DNA of 64,000 nucleotides from a virus, in IMG/VR virus record IMGVR_UViG_3300030107_004520, positions 532 through 64,531 of that record; one strand, written 5' to 3'. Positions 48,042 through 56,216 of the stretch are shown here, piece by piece. The notes under the pieces were generated by a model. The model searched no databases. It was not told the DNA's origin and worked only from the letters and a program-made list of their open reading frames with translations. Numbering within the stretch: the first letter of the stretch is position 1; every line of letters begins with the position of its first letter. The position numbers and the translations under genes were made by a program.

Positions 48042-48313
48042 TTCGATCTTCCTTCTGCGAATCCCTTAAATACTCTTTCTTTCTTCTCTTCAGGTTCTTT
48101 ACCCTCGAGAATATTCTCTTCCTCTTGGATTCTATTAAGTATTTCAAAAGCATCAAATATGGCGAGTTTTTTGGTAGCGGCAGCATTCTTAAGTCTGTCT
48201 GCAGTAATATCATCTCCACTATCAACGATAGCTTCTTTTGCCACTTTGATAAGCTCATCAACCGCCTTGTGCCCAGCTTGGATTATACGTTTCTTCGTCT
48301 CCTTGGTGTCCAT
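48038..48313 (-). CDS. Candidate terminase small subunit, 91 aa
   Basis: A short helical, charged protein (GHKAVDELIKVAKEAIVDSG; RLKNAAATKKLAIFDAFEIL) with a Glu/Lys-rich end. It lies just upstream of the terminase gene with a 4-nt overlap. The size, helical content and place fit a small terminase, but there is no clear helix-turn-helix. It also overlaps the upstream GroES-like gene by 56 nt in another frame. Confidence 0.55.
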   Translation of the reverse strand: MDTKETKKRIIQAGHKAVDELIKVAKEAIVDSGDDITADRLKNAAATKKLAIFDAFEILNRIQEEENILEGKEPEEKKERVFKGFAEGRSK

Positions 48314-48848
48314 ATTTTATTGTAATTAAATTTGATAAAACTCTATATAATTTCTTTCCATCTATAACAAACTCACACTCTGTTTTAGGTACATAACCTA
48401 TAACGTCACCTATATCAACTGTACCATCAGTATACTTAACTATACCCATTAGTGGTTTTTCTATATCTATATTAAATTGGTCCTTATCTTTCATAGGCTG
48501 TATGAAACAATAACCTTTTGGAGTTTTCCACCTACTATCTCTTTTATATAGAAATATTTGATCTGACGTTATAAAGTACGTGTCTTTGTCAAAATAGCTT
48601 CTACTATTCTTTTCCTTACCCCTAACATTGTACCATCTACGAAATACATTAAAATGTGTAATCACTTCATCCCCAGCTTTTATTTCGGTTTCTCCAACAA
48701 TAGGTGTTGATATAACTTTAGCTAATCTATTAACATACTGATGATTGCTTATTTCTGTATTTATAATTAGCTCCGAATTACCTACTTTCTTTTTATTATT
48801 GTATCTTTCTCCTATAGGCTTTACAACGAAGTTGTAAACACTTTTCAT
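48258..48848 (-). CDS. GroES-like beta-barrel protein, 196 aa
   Basis: Residues 5-75 resemble a co-chaperonin-10 barrel: NFVVKPIGERYNNKKKVGNS, NRLAKVISTP and IKAGDEVITHFNVFR, comparable to GroES 'VKPLGDRV...G.V...VKVGDIVIF'. A long insert (~75-150) and a second barrel-like half follow, ending VIDGKKLYRVLSNLITI. It is clearly distinct from the standard-length GroES at 52667-52924. It could be an atypical co-chaperonin or a structural protein of related fold. The family call is moderate. Confidence 0.5.
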   Translation of the reverse strand: MKSVYNFVVKPIGERYNNKKKVGNSELIINTEISNHQYVNRLAKVISTPIVGETEIKAGDEVITHFNVFRRWYNVRGKEKNSRSYFDKDTYFITSDQIFLYKRDSRWKTPKGYCFIQPMKDKDQFNIDIEKPLMGIVKYTDGTVDIGDVIGYVPKTECEFVIDGKKLYRVLSNLITIKYGHQGDEETYNPSWAQGG

Positions 48849-49069
48849 CAGTACTCTAGATTATATTCTACTGATACAGCCATGTTTTTGTTGAAGTCTT
48901 TCCAAGGTAATACGTCTTTATCTTTTTTGATATAAACAGAAAACTTATCATCTTCTTCTAATATATCACAAATAGTATGTCCACCATAAACTTCTTGACC
49001 AACAGCATAATGCATGGCATCATTTTTGTAGTCTTTACCTACACTAATTTTTCTTATTAACTTCGCCAT
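48848..49069 (-). CDS. Hypothetical protein conserved in packaging modules, 73 aa
   Basis: A compact alpha/beta protein (LIRKISVGKDYKNDAMHYAV, GQEVYGGHTICDIL, FSVYIKKDKDVLPWKDFNKN). I recall similar small proteins next to terminase genes in Bacteroidota phages, but no function is known. It shares one base with the GroES-like gene, indicating co-translation. Confidence 0.65.
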   Translation of the reverse strand: MAKLIRKISVGKDYKNDAMHYAVGQEVYGGHTICDILEEDDKFSVYIKKDKDVLPWKDFNKNMAVSVEYNLEY

Positions 49070-49076
49070 TATTATT

Positions 49077-49337
49077 TTATTTATAGTTTATAACACCATC
49101 TTGAATATTAATATCAGCTGTACCGTATTCTTCTTCAAACTTCTTTTGTAATCCCATTATTGCATTATTTAGTTCAAATGCTCCGTGTAACATGTCGTGC
49201 TTTCTAGATTCCAAATTACCTATATTCATATGTATTCTATTTACGTCTGATACTAATTTTTGCAATTTATCTAGTTGTTCACTAGATATTTTATCTGGTC
49301 GAAGATCTTTAATCTTCGGTGTTTTTCTTTTTGCCAT
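49077..49337 (-). CDS. Hypothetical coiled-coil protein, 86 aa
   Basis: A mostly helical protein: basic start KRKTPKIKDLRPDKISSEQL, coiled-coil centre LVSDVNRIHMNIGNLESRKH, and MGLQKKFEEEYG near the end. It has no known domain. It lies 7 bp before the next late gene and travels with the packaging genes. A small accessory or assembly factor is plausible. Confidence 0.6.
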   Translation of the reverse strand: MAKRKTPKIKDLRPDKISSEQLDKLQKLVSDVNRIHMNIGNLESRKHDMLHGAFELNNAIMGLQKKFEEEYGTADINIQDGVINYK

Positions 49338-49366
49338 TTTATTTAATTTAAGTTAATTATTTGTTT

Positions 49367-50119
49367 TTAATACTCGAAATGTAATCTAAATGTTATTGGG
49401 GCTTGATTATACACAATATCATTATTTACTACAGCTGTTGTAAACGCTGATTCAAGAGTTATTTGAGTTGCTGAATCAATACTTTTAATAATACCCATAT
49501 CTTTAGACACTGATGTATCAGCTGTTGTTGTAACCCCTATAGTATCACCTACCGCCATGAATAATCTTGGATCTGTACCATCAACAGTTAATACTGGACC
49601 TGTTAAATCCCCAGCGTTGATTAATGTTTCAGATCTAAAATCAAACGCTCCTTCAGCTATAGCTGCCATGTAGTATCTATCATAACCTTTTGTAGTTACT
49701 TGCGGTCCAGGGTTACTAAAAAACATACCACAATTCACTTCACGACATTGTGTGTAAGCAGTACTATCTAAATGCGCCTCATGAGCCTCCCAGCTACCGT
49801 TCGCAATAAAACCCATCATATTATTTGAAAGATTAACAGCAGATCCTAAAGCAGCTGAATTTACTGTACCTATACTACTTGGAGCAGTACCATCTTGATT
49901 TGCTTTGGCAAGTAGTAAGTCTAAATCAAACTCATTTACTGTTGATCCCGAGTCACCCTTAGGTCTTATTTCTTGATCTATATGTAACAATCTACATGTT
50001 CCTTTTGGTACATCAAAAGCGTACCAGTCAAATAAAAGATCATTCTGTGCAAATGCCGCATGCTGTCCAGCCGCAACGTTTGGTATTGTTGGTTTTACTT
50101 CTACTGTAAAATATCCCAT
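49367..50119 (-). CDS. Structural-type beta protein, 250 aa
   Basis: An Ala/Gly/Thr-rich soluble beta protein (YFTVEVKPTIPNVAAGQHAA; RLLHIDQEIRPKGDSGST; APITFRLHFEY at the end). It looks like a capsid-associated or minor head protein. The 'MGIIKSIDSATQITLESAFT' segment is like those in other structural products here. No enzymatic site is seen. It is encoded between the holin-like gene and the packaging genes. Confidence 0.62.
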   Translation of the reverse strand: MGYFTVEVKPTIPNVAAGQHAAFAQNDLLFDWYAFDVPKGTCRLLHIDQEIRPKGDSGSTVNEFDLDLLLAKANQDGTAPSSIGTVNSAALGSAVNLSNNMMGFIANGSWEAHEAHLDSTAYTQCREVNCGMFFSNPGPQVTTKGYDRYYMAAIAEGAFDFRSETLINAGDLTGPVLTVDGTDPRLFMAVGDTIGVTTTADTSVSKDMGIIKSIDSATQITLESAFTTAVVNNDIVYNQAPITFRLHFEY

Positions 50120-50123
50120 AATT

Positions 50124-50516
50124 TTATTTTTTTACTTTTTCTAGTGAGCGTCCGCCGAAATAGGCACCGATCACAGTTATTAATACTAATTGTAATAAAT
50201 CCACCCATGAAGCTTTAACTTCAAAAGCAATAACTCCAGCATCAATAAAAACTAACAATACTGTAGATACTACTAGAAATATTAAAACTAGTGGTCTTAT
50301 ATTCTTACTAAGCCATGAATCAGACTTCATATCCATTGCCCATCGTTCTGTTACTTGTTTTTGCATTTCAGCCTCATAACCCATTACTAGGTCTTTAATC
50401 TTTCTTTCGGCCTCCATTTTTTCTTCTTTAGATGTAGTTAAGTTATCTATAACTCCACCTACGTTTTTTACTAACTCCCCAGCTCCTGCTGAAAATATTT
50501 TACTTATTATACTCAT
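50124..50516 (-). CDS. Holin-like membrane protein, 130 aa
   Basis: The N-terminal helix (ISKIFSAGAGELVKNVGGVI) may be amphipathic. Two clear TM segments follow at ~73-94 (IRPLVLIFLVVSTVLLVFID) and ~104-121 (WVDLLQLVLITVIGAYFG), ending GRSLEKVKK. The 'W...SW.SKNIRPLVLIFL' pattern and topology match the 3-TM holin type found in many phages. It would release the M15 endolysin, which is encoded far away at the other end of the operon. Confidence 0.75.
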   Translation of the reverse strand: MSIISKIFSAGAGELVKNVGGVIDNLTTSKEEKMEAERKIKDLVMGYEAEMQKQVTERWAMDMKSDSWLSKNIRPLVLIFLVVSTVLLVFIDAGVIAFEVKASWVDLLQLVLITVIGAYFGGRSLEKVKK

Positions 50517-50519
50517 TGT

Positions 50520-50828
50520 TTATTCGTCTATTTCGTCTCCTATATTTTCTATATACTTTCCTTTATCGTCTTGTCTAACTCTAGAGTAATCTCCTATACT
50601 ATATTGAGGATAATCTCGAGCTTTATCACCTGTCTGCTTAAACCTCGATTCAAAATCAGACTCATCTACATGATCACCCACTTTGTAGTCTGGCCAACCA
50701 TATAACCTTTTACCTTTACCACTAGCAGTTGGATCATCACCTTTTGTGCTTTGTTTACCTGCCATTGGATTTTCTTTTTTTAATGCCGACGAATTCATCA
50801 TCGGAAAACCTTTCATTTTAAATGCCAT
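50520..50828 (-). CDS. FKMK-tagged small protein, 102 aa
   Basis: It begins MAFKMKGFPMMNSSALKKEN, almost the same as the start of the 7881-8147 product 42 kb away, while the rest differs. The remainder is charged and low in hydrophobics (DDPTASGKGKRLYGWPDYKV), ending in an acidic stretch. It is 3 bp before the holin-like gene. The shared tag suggests common targeting to the virion (inference). Confidence 0.68.
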   Translation of the reverse strand: MAFKMKGFPMMNSSALKKENPMAGKQSTKGDDPTASGKGKRLYGWPDYKVGDHVDESDFESRFKQTGDKARDYPQYSIGDYSRVRQDDKGKYIENIGDEIDE

Positions 50829-50831
50829 AAT

Positions 50832-51227
50832 TTATACGTTTTTAATTGCTTTATTTGCTAATTTTTCCCAAGGAAAAGAACGATCACCTTCATCTAACCA
50901 TTTACCTTGATATTTTATTTTACCATCTTTTCTATGGTATGTTTTTCCTCTAAACCTCACCCAATCATCACCATAACCTAGCTCACCACTTCGCATTCGT
51001 TTCATGTGATCTTTCTCATGCGCTTGTATCTGTTTGTCTAATTTGCTACCAGGTTCAACTTTACTATCAACAACTATTTCACCGTTGTTATTAGCTTCAC
51101 CTAAAACGCCATCTTCTAAATCCTTCCTAACCACTTTGCCTTCCGAAGAGGATTCTGACTTCCCAAAATTAAACATCTTACGTCTGTTCTTTAACTGGAA
51201 ATTTGTATTTTTTTGAAAATTAGGCAT
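50832..51227 (-). CDS. Small protein with HExxH zinc-peptidase motif, 131 aa
   Basis: The N-terminus is basic (MPNFQKNTNFQLKNRRKMFN). Around residue 70 comes KQIQAHEKDHMKRM, which contains H-E-x-x-H, followed by GELGYGDDWVRFRGKTYHRK and a conserved-looking KYQGKWLDEGDRSFPWEKLA. A zincin-like metallopeptidase is possible, for example a small prohead or maturation protease, although the third ligand is unclear. It is encoded among FKMK-tagged proteins. Its stop and the next start share bases. Confidence 0.62.
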   Translation of the reverse strand: MPNFQKNTNFQLKNRRKMFNFGKSESSSEGKVVRKDLEDGVLGEANNNGEIVVDSKVEPGSKLDKQIQAHEKDHMKRMRSGELGYGDDWVRFRGKTYHRKDGKIKYQGKWLDEGDRSFPWEKLANKAIKNV

Positions 51228-51667
51228 TATCTATCTTTATCTTTAATCATATCATCTATAGCTTTATTATAAACTTTATCTGTATATGATTTATTTTTAT
51301 AAAATACACTTCGTTCTGAAGTGGGTAAGTCTTCCTCACCTAATAGGATACGATATATCCTACTAATCATTTGAGAGCATTTCCAAGATGTTTTAAATAC
51401 TGAGTACATTATAGTAGTTCTATTACGATGTCTCCAAGTATCTATCCAACCATCTCTTCTTAATCTTTCCCATCTGTTTTTATCCCATGAATAAGTATAT
51501 ACTCCGTCCATGAAATCTTTTCGTGTAAATCTTCCTTTACAATCTAAATAAATTAATAATTCTAAATCTGCATCTTTTAACCCGTAAGTTTTACAGACCC
51601 ACTTTCTAGTGAGCCTGTAATACTTAAGGATATTCATTTCACGCAGATCTTGCGCGGTTAGTCGCAT
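51227..51667 (-). CDS. Winged-helix (MarR-like) DNA-binding protein, 146 aa
   Basis: LKDADLELLIYLDCKGRFTR, KDFMDGVYTYSWDKNRW, ERLRRDGWIDTWRHRN and TTIMYSVFKTSWK follow the winged-helix order: helix 2, recognition helix, then the two-stranded wing. This is like MarR-type regulators. It has a basic surface and no ligand domain. Such genes recur in late modules of Bacteroidota phages. It may regulate late transcription or act in the head as a DNA-binding packaging factor. Confidence 0.7.
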   Translation of the reverse strand: MRLTAQDLREMNILKYYRLTRKWVCKTYGLKDADLELLIYLDCKGRFTRKDFMDGVYTYSWDKNRWERLRRDGWIDTWRHRNRTTIMYSVFKTSWKCSQMISRIYRILLGEEDLPTSERSVFYKNKSYTDKVYNKAIDDMIKDKDR

Positions 51668-51670
51668 CTA

Positions 51671-52090
51671 CTATGATAATGCAGCAGCTTGAGTAATTGC
51701 TCCTACAGAAGTAATTCCTGAGTGAACATATACAGCAGCTTTAGTAGAACCATCGTAATCAGTAGTTGCATCGTCACCAATAACAACAACACCATCTGAA
51801 TGTGGGTGTCCATTAGCAGCTTCTGCAATTGCTACTAAAACGTCTTTTGCTTTACCAGCAGTTACGTTTAGTACAACGGTATCTTGTATAATGATCTCAC
51901 CGTTTTGTCCTGCTCCAGCTTGATTCAAAGCTGATTTAAAATACAATGTGATAACATTAGCAGCAGTTCCTCCTGAAGAATTAGTAGGTATTGCACCCAT
52001 AAATCTATCAACTGGAATCATAGCTGAGTTACTTTTAGCATCATCATCATCTTCATCAGCGTCTGTTCTGAAATAAAAATATTTTCTCAT
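51671..52090 (-). CDS. Structural paralog C, 139 aa
   Basis: An acidic, Ala/Thr-rich beta protein starting MRKYFYFRTDADEDDDDAKS. It shares with the next gene upstream an 'YFRT.ADEDDDD' start, a TLYF/VLYF strand, an 'IIIQDTVVLNV / ITISDSVTLLI' strand and a VYVHSGIT / VFIHPDIT ending. Tandem duplicates of this kind are typical of capsid decoration proteins. No catalytic residues are seen. Confidence 0.66.
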   Translation of the reverse strand: MRKYFYFRTDADEDDDDAKSNSAMIPVDRFMGAIPTNSSGGTAANVITLYFKSALNQAGAGQNGEIIIQDTVVLNVTAGKAKDVLVAIAEAANGHPHSDGVVVIGDDATTDYDGSTKAAVYVHSGITSVGAITQAAALS

Positions 52091-52122
52091 TTTAATAATT
52101 TTTAAAGTTAATAATTAATTTA

Positions 52123-52590
52123 CTATGATCCAGCGTGAACTGCTACAGCTGCTAATCCAGTAGCATTAGTATCAGAGGTATAACCTCCAAAACCAGTGAT
52201 ATCTGGATGGATAAATACTTTATCCACAGTACTACCGGCTACATTTGTTGTTACTGTATCAGCAACTACAATTAAACCAGTTTTACTACCATTAATAGCT
52301 TGAACTATACCATTCATTACTTCTCTATGTTGATTAGAATTGATTAATAATGTTACTGAATCTGAAATAGTAATCTCATCAGCTTGATCATCTGCTCCTT
52401 CAGTGTTTTTAATACTATCGAAGTATAATACCAACGTTGTATCACTAAGTGGATTCATCCATTTTAGGTTTTTTGCTGGTAGTAAAACAGATGAAAGCTG
52501 TGTAGCTGCTCCGCAGTTACCGTCATCATGATCTTCATCAGCAACAGTTCTAAAATATAACATAACATCCTTTGCTTCTCTATACGCCAT
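52123..52590 (-). CDS. Structural paralog D, 155 aa
   Basis: Paralog of the 51671-52090 product: MLYFRTVADEDHDDGN, TTLVLYFDSIKN, ITISDSVTLLINSNQHREVM, KVFIHPDITGFGG. It is slightly longer at the C-terminus (Ala/Gly/Thr-rich). The 32-bp gap between them is A/T-rich with no terminator. A head decoration or minor structural role is likely; the chaperonin genes lie just upstream. Confidence 0.66.
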   Translation of the reverse strand: MAYREAKDVMLYFRTVADEDHDDGNCGAATQLSSVLLPAKNLKWMNPLSDTTLVLYFDSIKNTEGADDQADEITISDSVTLLINSNQHREVMNGIVQAINGSKTGLIVVADTVTTNVAGSTVDKVFIHPDITGFGGYTSDTNATGLAAVAVHAGS

Positions 52591-52666
52591 AATTTTAAAT
52601 TTTTTTTGTTAATAATTAGTTAATTTTACGTTTTTGTGTTTTTGGGTTTAGGTTTATGGTTTAGGT

Positions 52667-52924
52667 CTAATCTATTAATACCACGTCACCTGAGCGGATA
52701 ACTTGGTATAATATATCTTTATATTGCACACCATGACCAGCGTGCTTATCATAATATACAATATCTGTTTCTTTTATCCCTTCGACTAAATTTCCTATAG
52801 AAATAACTTTAGCCTTTATATACCTATTGTCATCATCTAAATCTTCTGTCATTAATAGGCCAGCAACCTTTTTAGGTTCTGTTTTTATATTTTCTACGAT
52901 TATATAATGGTTAACTGCTTTCAT
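52667..52924 (-). CDS. groES: GroES-like co-chaperonin, 85 aa
   Basis: A barrel of standard co-chaperonin size. NHYIIVENIK corresponds to the first strand, KKVAGLLMTEDLDDDNRYIK holds the mobile loop with a GLLMTE hydrophobic contact, AKVISIGN... and TDIVYYDKHAGHGVQYKDIL match later strands, and IRSGDVVLID the end. It overlaps the phage groEL 3' end by 14 nt and lies downstream of it, the reverse of the usual bacterial groES-groEL order. It probably caps the phage GroEL to fold capsid or tail proteins. Confidence 0.85.
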   Translation of the reverse strand: MKAVNHYIIVENIKTEPKKVAGLLMTEDLDDDNRYIKAKVISIGNLVEGIKETDIVYYDKHAGHGVQYKDILYQVIRSGDVVLID

Positions 52925-54473
52925 CTACTCGTATGTTTGAAATTACACAATCAGCGGATATTATAGTAGTCACAACAGAAACCGCATTTTTAAGTGCAGA
53001 CTTAGTAACAAGTACAGGATCAATTATTCCTGAATCAATCATATTAACGGCTTCGCCTGTTACAACATCTATACCTAAACCTTTAGCAGGTCTTGGTTCT
53101 ACTTGTTCTAAACCTGCATTAGCAAGTACAGTATGAAAAGGAGCTGTTATAGCTTTAAGTAGTATCTCTTCACCCACCGCTTTAGCGGTGATTTTTTGTG
53201 AAGCATTTAATAGTGCTACACCACCACCTGGAACAATACCTTCTTTTAACGCAGCTTTTGTAGCGTATATTGCATCCTCTACTCTATCTTTCTTTTCTTT
53301 CATCTCAACTTTAGAATTAGCACCTACTTTTACAATCCCTACAGAACCTGAAAGCATTGCCAGTCTTTGCCTATGTTTTTTCTGTATAAACGGATTTTTA
53401 TCCCATTTATCTATAGTTTTCTTAATACTCTCAATTCTTTCTTCCATTTCATCTTCTGGAGTATCTATAGTTAAAACTGTATTTTTATCATCCGTTATAG
53501 CTGTATAAGCCTCTCCTAAGCAATCTATATCGATTAAATCAAGGTCATCACCTAATTCTTCATTTATCACTTTGGCTCCAACTAAAAAAGCTAAATCTTC
53601 TAAGGTGTCTTGTTTTGTAGGTCCAAAACCTGGTAAATCTACTATGTTGATCTTTATATTACCTTTAACTTTGTTCATAAGTAAAGCGGCTTTAACTTGT
53701 TGATCTACTGGTGCTACTACCAATAAAGCGCGTTTATTTTTTATAACATACTCTAATATCTTTTGTATTTTCCTTATATTAGGTATTTCTGAAGATACTA
53801 TTAGTACTAGTGGGTTGTCAAGCTCACACACTTGTTTATCTTTGTCTGTTATAAAATGTGGGGATGTAAGACCAACGTCTATTTGCACACCGTCAACTAT
53901 CTCGACGTATGTTTGTTCGGTTGGTGACTCTTCCATTAAAACCACACCATCTTTACCTACTTTCTCATAAGCTTCCGCTATAATCTTTCCTAGTTCCGCA
54001 TCATTATTACAACTAATTGAACTAACAGATTCCAGCATATCGCCCTCGATCTTGACAGAAGTCTTATCTAGATATTTATTTACTTTTTCTAGACCGGATT
54101 TTATCCCATCTTTTATTTCTCTAATAGATCCTTCGTGTTTATTTACTTCTTTTAACAAGGATTCAGCAAGGACAGTAGCTGTAGTAGTACCGTCACCCGC
54201 CTCTCTCACTGTATTTTTAGCAGCTTCTTTAATAAGGGTTGCTCCCATATTCTCAACCGGGTCAAATAAGACTACGCTTTCAGCTACGGTTACACCATCT
54301 TTTGTTATGACCGGGTTTCCTCGTGCATCTTCGTAAATAACACACTTACCAGATGCTCCTAAGGTTGATTTTACTGCTTTTGCAAGCTTTTCTACACCTG
54401 CAATTACCTTATTTTTGGCATTTTTACCAAAATTGAGATCTTTTACAATCTCACTTGGGTGATTATATTCCAT
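52911..54473 (-). CDS. groEL: Phage-encoded GroEL chaperonin, 520 aa
   Basis: ATP-driven protein-folding chamber. Visible group I chaperonin motifs are VITKDGVTVAESV, EAGDGTTTATVLAESLL (ATP site with catalytic Asp), an apical domain with VDVGLTSPHFITDK-like segment, ERIESIKKTIDKW, EGIVPGGGVALLNAS and GIIDPVLVTKSALKNA. It is shorter than host GroEL (~545 aa) and lacks the GGM tail, ending CVISNIRVDESS. Sequence is complete, with no obvious inactivating change. It is encoded in the late operon, pointing to folding of virion proteins. Confidence 0.95.
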   Translation of the reverse strand: MEYNHPSEIVKDLNFGKNAKNKVIAGVEKLAKAVKSTLGASGKCVIYEDARGNPVITKDGVTVAESVVLFDPVENMGATLIKEAAKNTVREAGDGTTTATVLAESLLKEVNKHEGSIREIKDGIKSGLEKVNKYLDKTSVKIEGDMLESVSSISCNNDAELGKIIAEAYEKVGKDGVVLMEESPTEQTYVEIVDGVQIDVGLTSPHFITDKDKQVCELDNPLVLIVSSEIPNIRKIQKILEYVIKNKRALLVVAPVDQQVKAALLMNKVKGNIKINIVDLPGFGPTKQDTLEDLAFLVGAKVINEELGDDLDLIDIDCLGEAYTAITDDKNTVLTIDTPEDEMEERIESIKKTIDKWDKNPFIQKKHRQRLAMLSGSVGIVKVGANSKVEMKEKKDRVEDAIYATKAALKEGIVPGGGVALLNASQKITAKAVGEEILLKAITAPFHTVLANAGLEQVEPRPAKGLGIDVVTGEAVNMIDSGIIDPVLVTKSALKNAVSVVTTIISADCVISNIRVDESS

Positions 54474-54501
54474 ATTTGATTAAATTTGATTAAATTTTGT
54501 T

Positions 54502-54795
54502 TTATTCGAATGTTTTTACAACTTTTGGGCCTTTTATAGCCTCTAACTTTTTCGAGAAATGGTCGATGCTACCATCAATTGCTGCTTCAGCACCTTCTAT
54601 GGTTTCTCGTCTGGTTACATCGTGCCATTCCTTTTCGTTATTAGGATTTTGGCACTCCGTTTGGTAAAATCCATTGGGTAATTGGGTAATCCTCCAGTTC
54701 TTTTTCTCTGCAAGATGTGTCCATTGCTCAATAGTTTTTTCATTCGGTTTTTGGTTGCTAGTATAAGTACTAGTCTTGTAATATAAATAAGTCAT
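54502..54795 (-). CDS. Hypothetical protein, 97 aa
   Basis: A soluble, acidic-basic mixed protein: TIEQWTHLAEKKNWRITQLP, NGFYQTECQNPNNEKEWHDV, TRRETIEGAEAAIDGSIDHF. The second half is helical. I recall this pattern as a small conserved protein in Bacteroidota phages of unknown role. It sits 28 bp before groEL on the minus strand, in the same transcript. Confidence 0.66.
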   Translation of the reverse strand: MTYLYYKTSTYTSNQKPNEKTIEQWTHLAEKKNWRITQLPNGFYQTECQNPNNEKEWHDVTRRETIEGAEAAIDGSIDHFSKKLEAIKGPKVVKTFE

Positions 54796-54839
54796 TTTTT
54801 TGGTTTTTTTGGTTAATAACTTGGTTCTAGGGTCTTTCC

Positions 54840-55109
54840 CTATTTCTTTTTTCTATATCTTTGCTCTGCTTCAGAGCCAGCTGCATCTAAAGCTTTTAAG
54901 TCACCAGGTTTTACAAGAGAAACGCTTTGGTTTACCTTACCAACCTCTATCGCTTGCTTTTTTCGTTTTTTAACATACTTAGCTATCTTATCTTCTTTTT
55001 CTGTATGAGGATGGGGATGCGCAAATCCAGCCTCGCTTTTAGTATGCTTCATGGGACTTTTAAATGGAAAACCACTATTATTATATTTCATTTTAAATGG
55101 TCCTGACAT
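54840..55109 (-). CDS. FKMK-tagged basic protein, 89 aa
   Basis: It starts MSGPFKMKYNNSGFPFKSPM, with the FKMK tag, a GFP element and SPM. The rest is rich in Lys/His (HPHTEKEDKIAKYVKKRKKQ) with no membrane or catalytic features. It is one of four neighbouring late genes with the tag or related motifs. The strongly basic nature suits DNA or scaffold binding. Confidence 0.68.
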   Translation of the reverse strand: MSGPFKMKYNNSGFPFKSPMKHTKSEAGFAHPHPHTEKEDKIAKYVKKRKKQAIEVGKVNQSVSLVKPGDLKALDAAGSEAEQRYRKKK

Positions 55110-55123
55110 AATGTTTATTTTTT

Positions 55124-55468
55124 TTATCCTTTAAGCTTTTTGGTTTTTTTAGTTTTTTTATGTGTTGATTTCATATGTTCTTCAACGCGTCTTTTTGAGG
55201 CTTTTCTTGCCGCTATTTCCTCATCATGTTTCTTTTCCCTCTGATAACCTTCTTTAAAAGCTTCTAAGGATCTTGTTCCTGGGAATCTCGGACTAGCTCC
55301 AATAGGAACGTCTGCAGCCAAAGCGGCTTCTTTCACTCCCATTCCTATTTGAGTTAATTTGTCCCATGCTTTTCTCGGTAATGATCTTTCGTCACTAGAT
55401 GTTTTTTTTAATACCGACGTCATTTTTAATAATGTCGGTCCTTTCATTTTAAATGGTTTGTATGTCAT
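55124..55468 (-). CDS. FKMK-tagged basic protein, 114 aa
   Basis: It starts MTYKPFKMKGPTLLKMTSVL, matching MEYKPFKMK of the first gene of this cluster. The central 'SLPRKAWDKLTQIGMGVKEA' helix is followed by a very basic C-terminus (KSTHKKTKKTKKLKG). It looks like an internal, DNA-associated protein; no enzymatic motifs. The gene is 15 bp from its tagged neighbour downstream. Confidence 0.68.
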   Translation of the reverse strand: MTYKPFKMKGPTLLKMTSVLKKTSSDERSLPRKAWDKLTQIGMGVKEAALAADVPIGASPRFPGTRSLEAFKEGYQREKKHDEEIAARKASKRRVEEHMKSTHKKTKKTKKLKG

Positions 55469-55472
55469 AATT

Positions 55473-56216
55473 TTAAGCTTTTTTAGTCTTTTTTAGTTTA
55501 GTAGTATCGTCCATAGCAAGATTATGTTTTTTATAAAAATCTATACGAGCTTGTGTTCCTGATTTTGGGGCCTTACTCCATGGAATTTTACCTTCACTCT
55601 TCTTTTTCTTTTTTCCCCAACCTTGAAAATTTTGGTCCATTGTCTCAGTAGCTCCTGTATATGGAAGCGCGCCTGTTTTTTGTTCAGCTAGTTGCTTTGC
55701 TTTATCTTTTTTTTTCTGTTCTTTTCTATAATATTTTTTAAAATTTCTATATCTTTCTCCAGGAGTTTTTGAACCACCTACTTCCAAAAAATGTAATGTA
55801 GCTAATCCCGCTGATTTAATTTTATCAATTGTTCTTGTTTTTCTGGTACCATCTTTTTTTCCTTTAGCTTTATATTTCATAGCACCTCTAGCGCCTGCAC
55901 CTGCCGCAGCACCTGTAGCAGCCATTGACTCCATCGAAGGCTCATCTCCACCTAAAGCTTGCCGCATTTGGGATAGATCAGTGTTTTGACTTACATGAAA
56001 CTTTTCCTTTCCAGAAAGTGCATCATACTTTGCTTTTTCTTCTGGAGTTAATTGTTTTAATAAATCTGTTCTTGCTTTTGATTTACGAGCTCGCTCTACC
56101 ATTTCATCACCCACCATATCAAAAGGAGATGTACTACCCATCATTTTGTATGACGGTGCGTTTCCAGATTTTAAAGTAAACTTAGCTCCTTTTTTATATT
56201 TTCCTATTCCTGCCAT
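55473..56216 (-). CDS. Basic protein with variant tag, 247 aa
   Basis: The N-terminal region carries a diverged version of the tag (KYKKGAKFTLKSGN, then SYKMMGSTSPFDMV). Residues ~45-80 are helical (LLKQLTPEEKAKYDALSGKE). An Ala/Gly stretch (AATGAAAGAGARGAMKYKA) and long Lys-rich segments follow. No known domain is present. Composition and neighbours suggest a DNA-binding internal head protein. Confidence 0.65.
   Translation of the reverse strand: MAGIGKYKKGAKFTLKSGNAPSYKMMGSTSPFDMVGDEMVERARKSKARTDLLKQLTPEEKAKYDALSGKEKFHVSQNTDLSQMRQALGGDEPSMESMAATGAAAGAGARGAMKYKAKGKKDGTRKTRTIDKIKSAGLATLHFLEVGGSKTPGERYRNFKKYYRKEQKKKDKAKQLAEQKTGALPYTGATETMDQNFQGWGKKKKKSEGKIPWSKAPKSGTQARIDFYKKHNLAMDDTTKLKKTKKA

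Noticed and set aside
48027-48329. Plus-strand frames of about 100 codons opposite the terminase small subunit candidate
   Set aside because: They run antisense to a tightly packed late operon, have unnatural composition and no matching leader.
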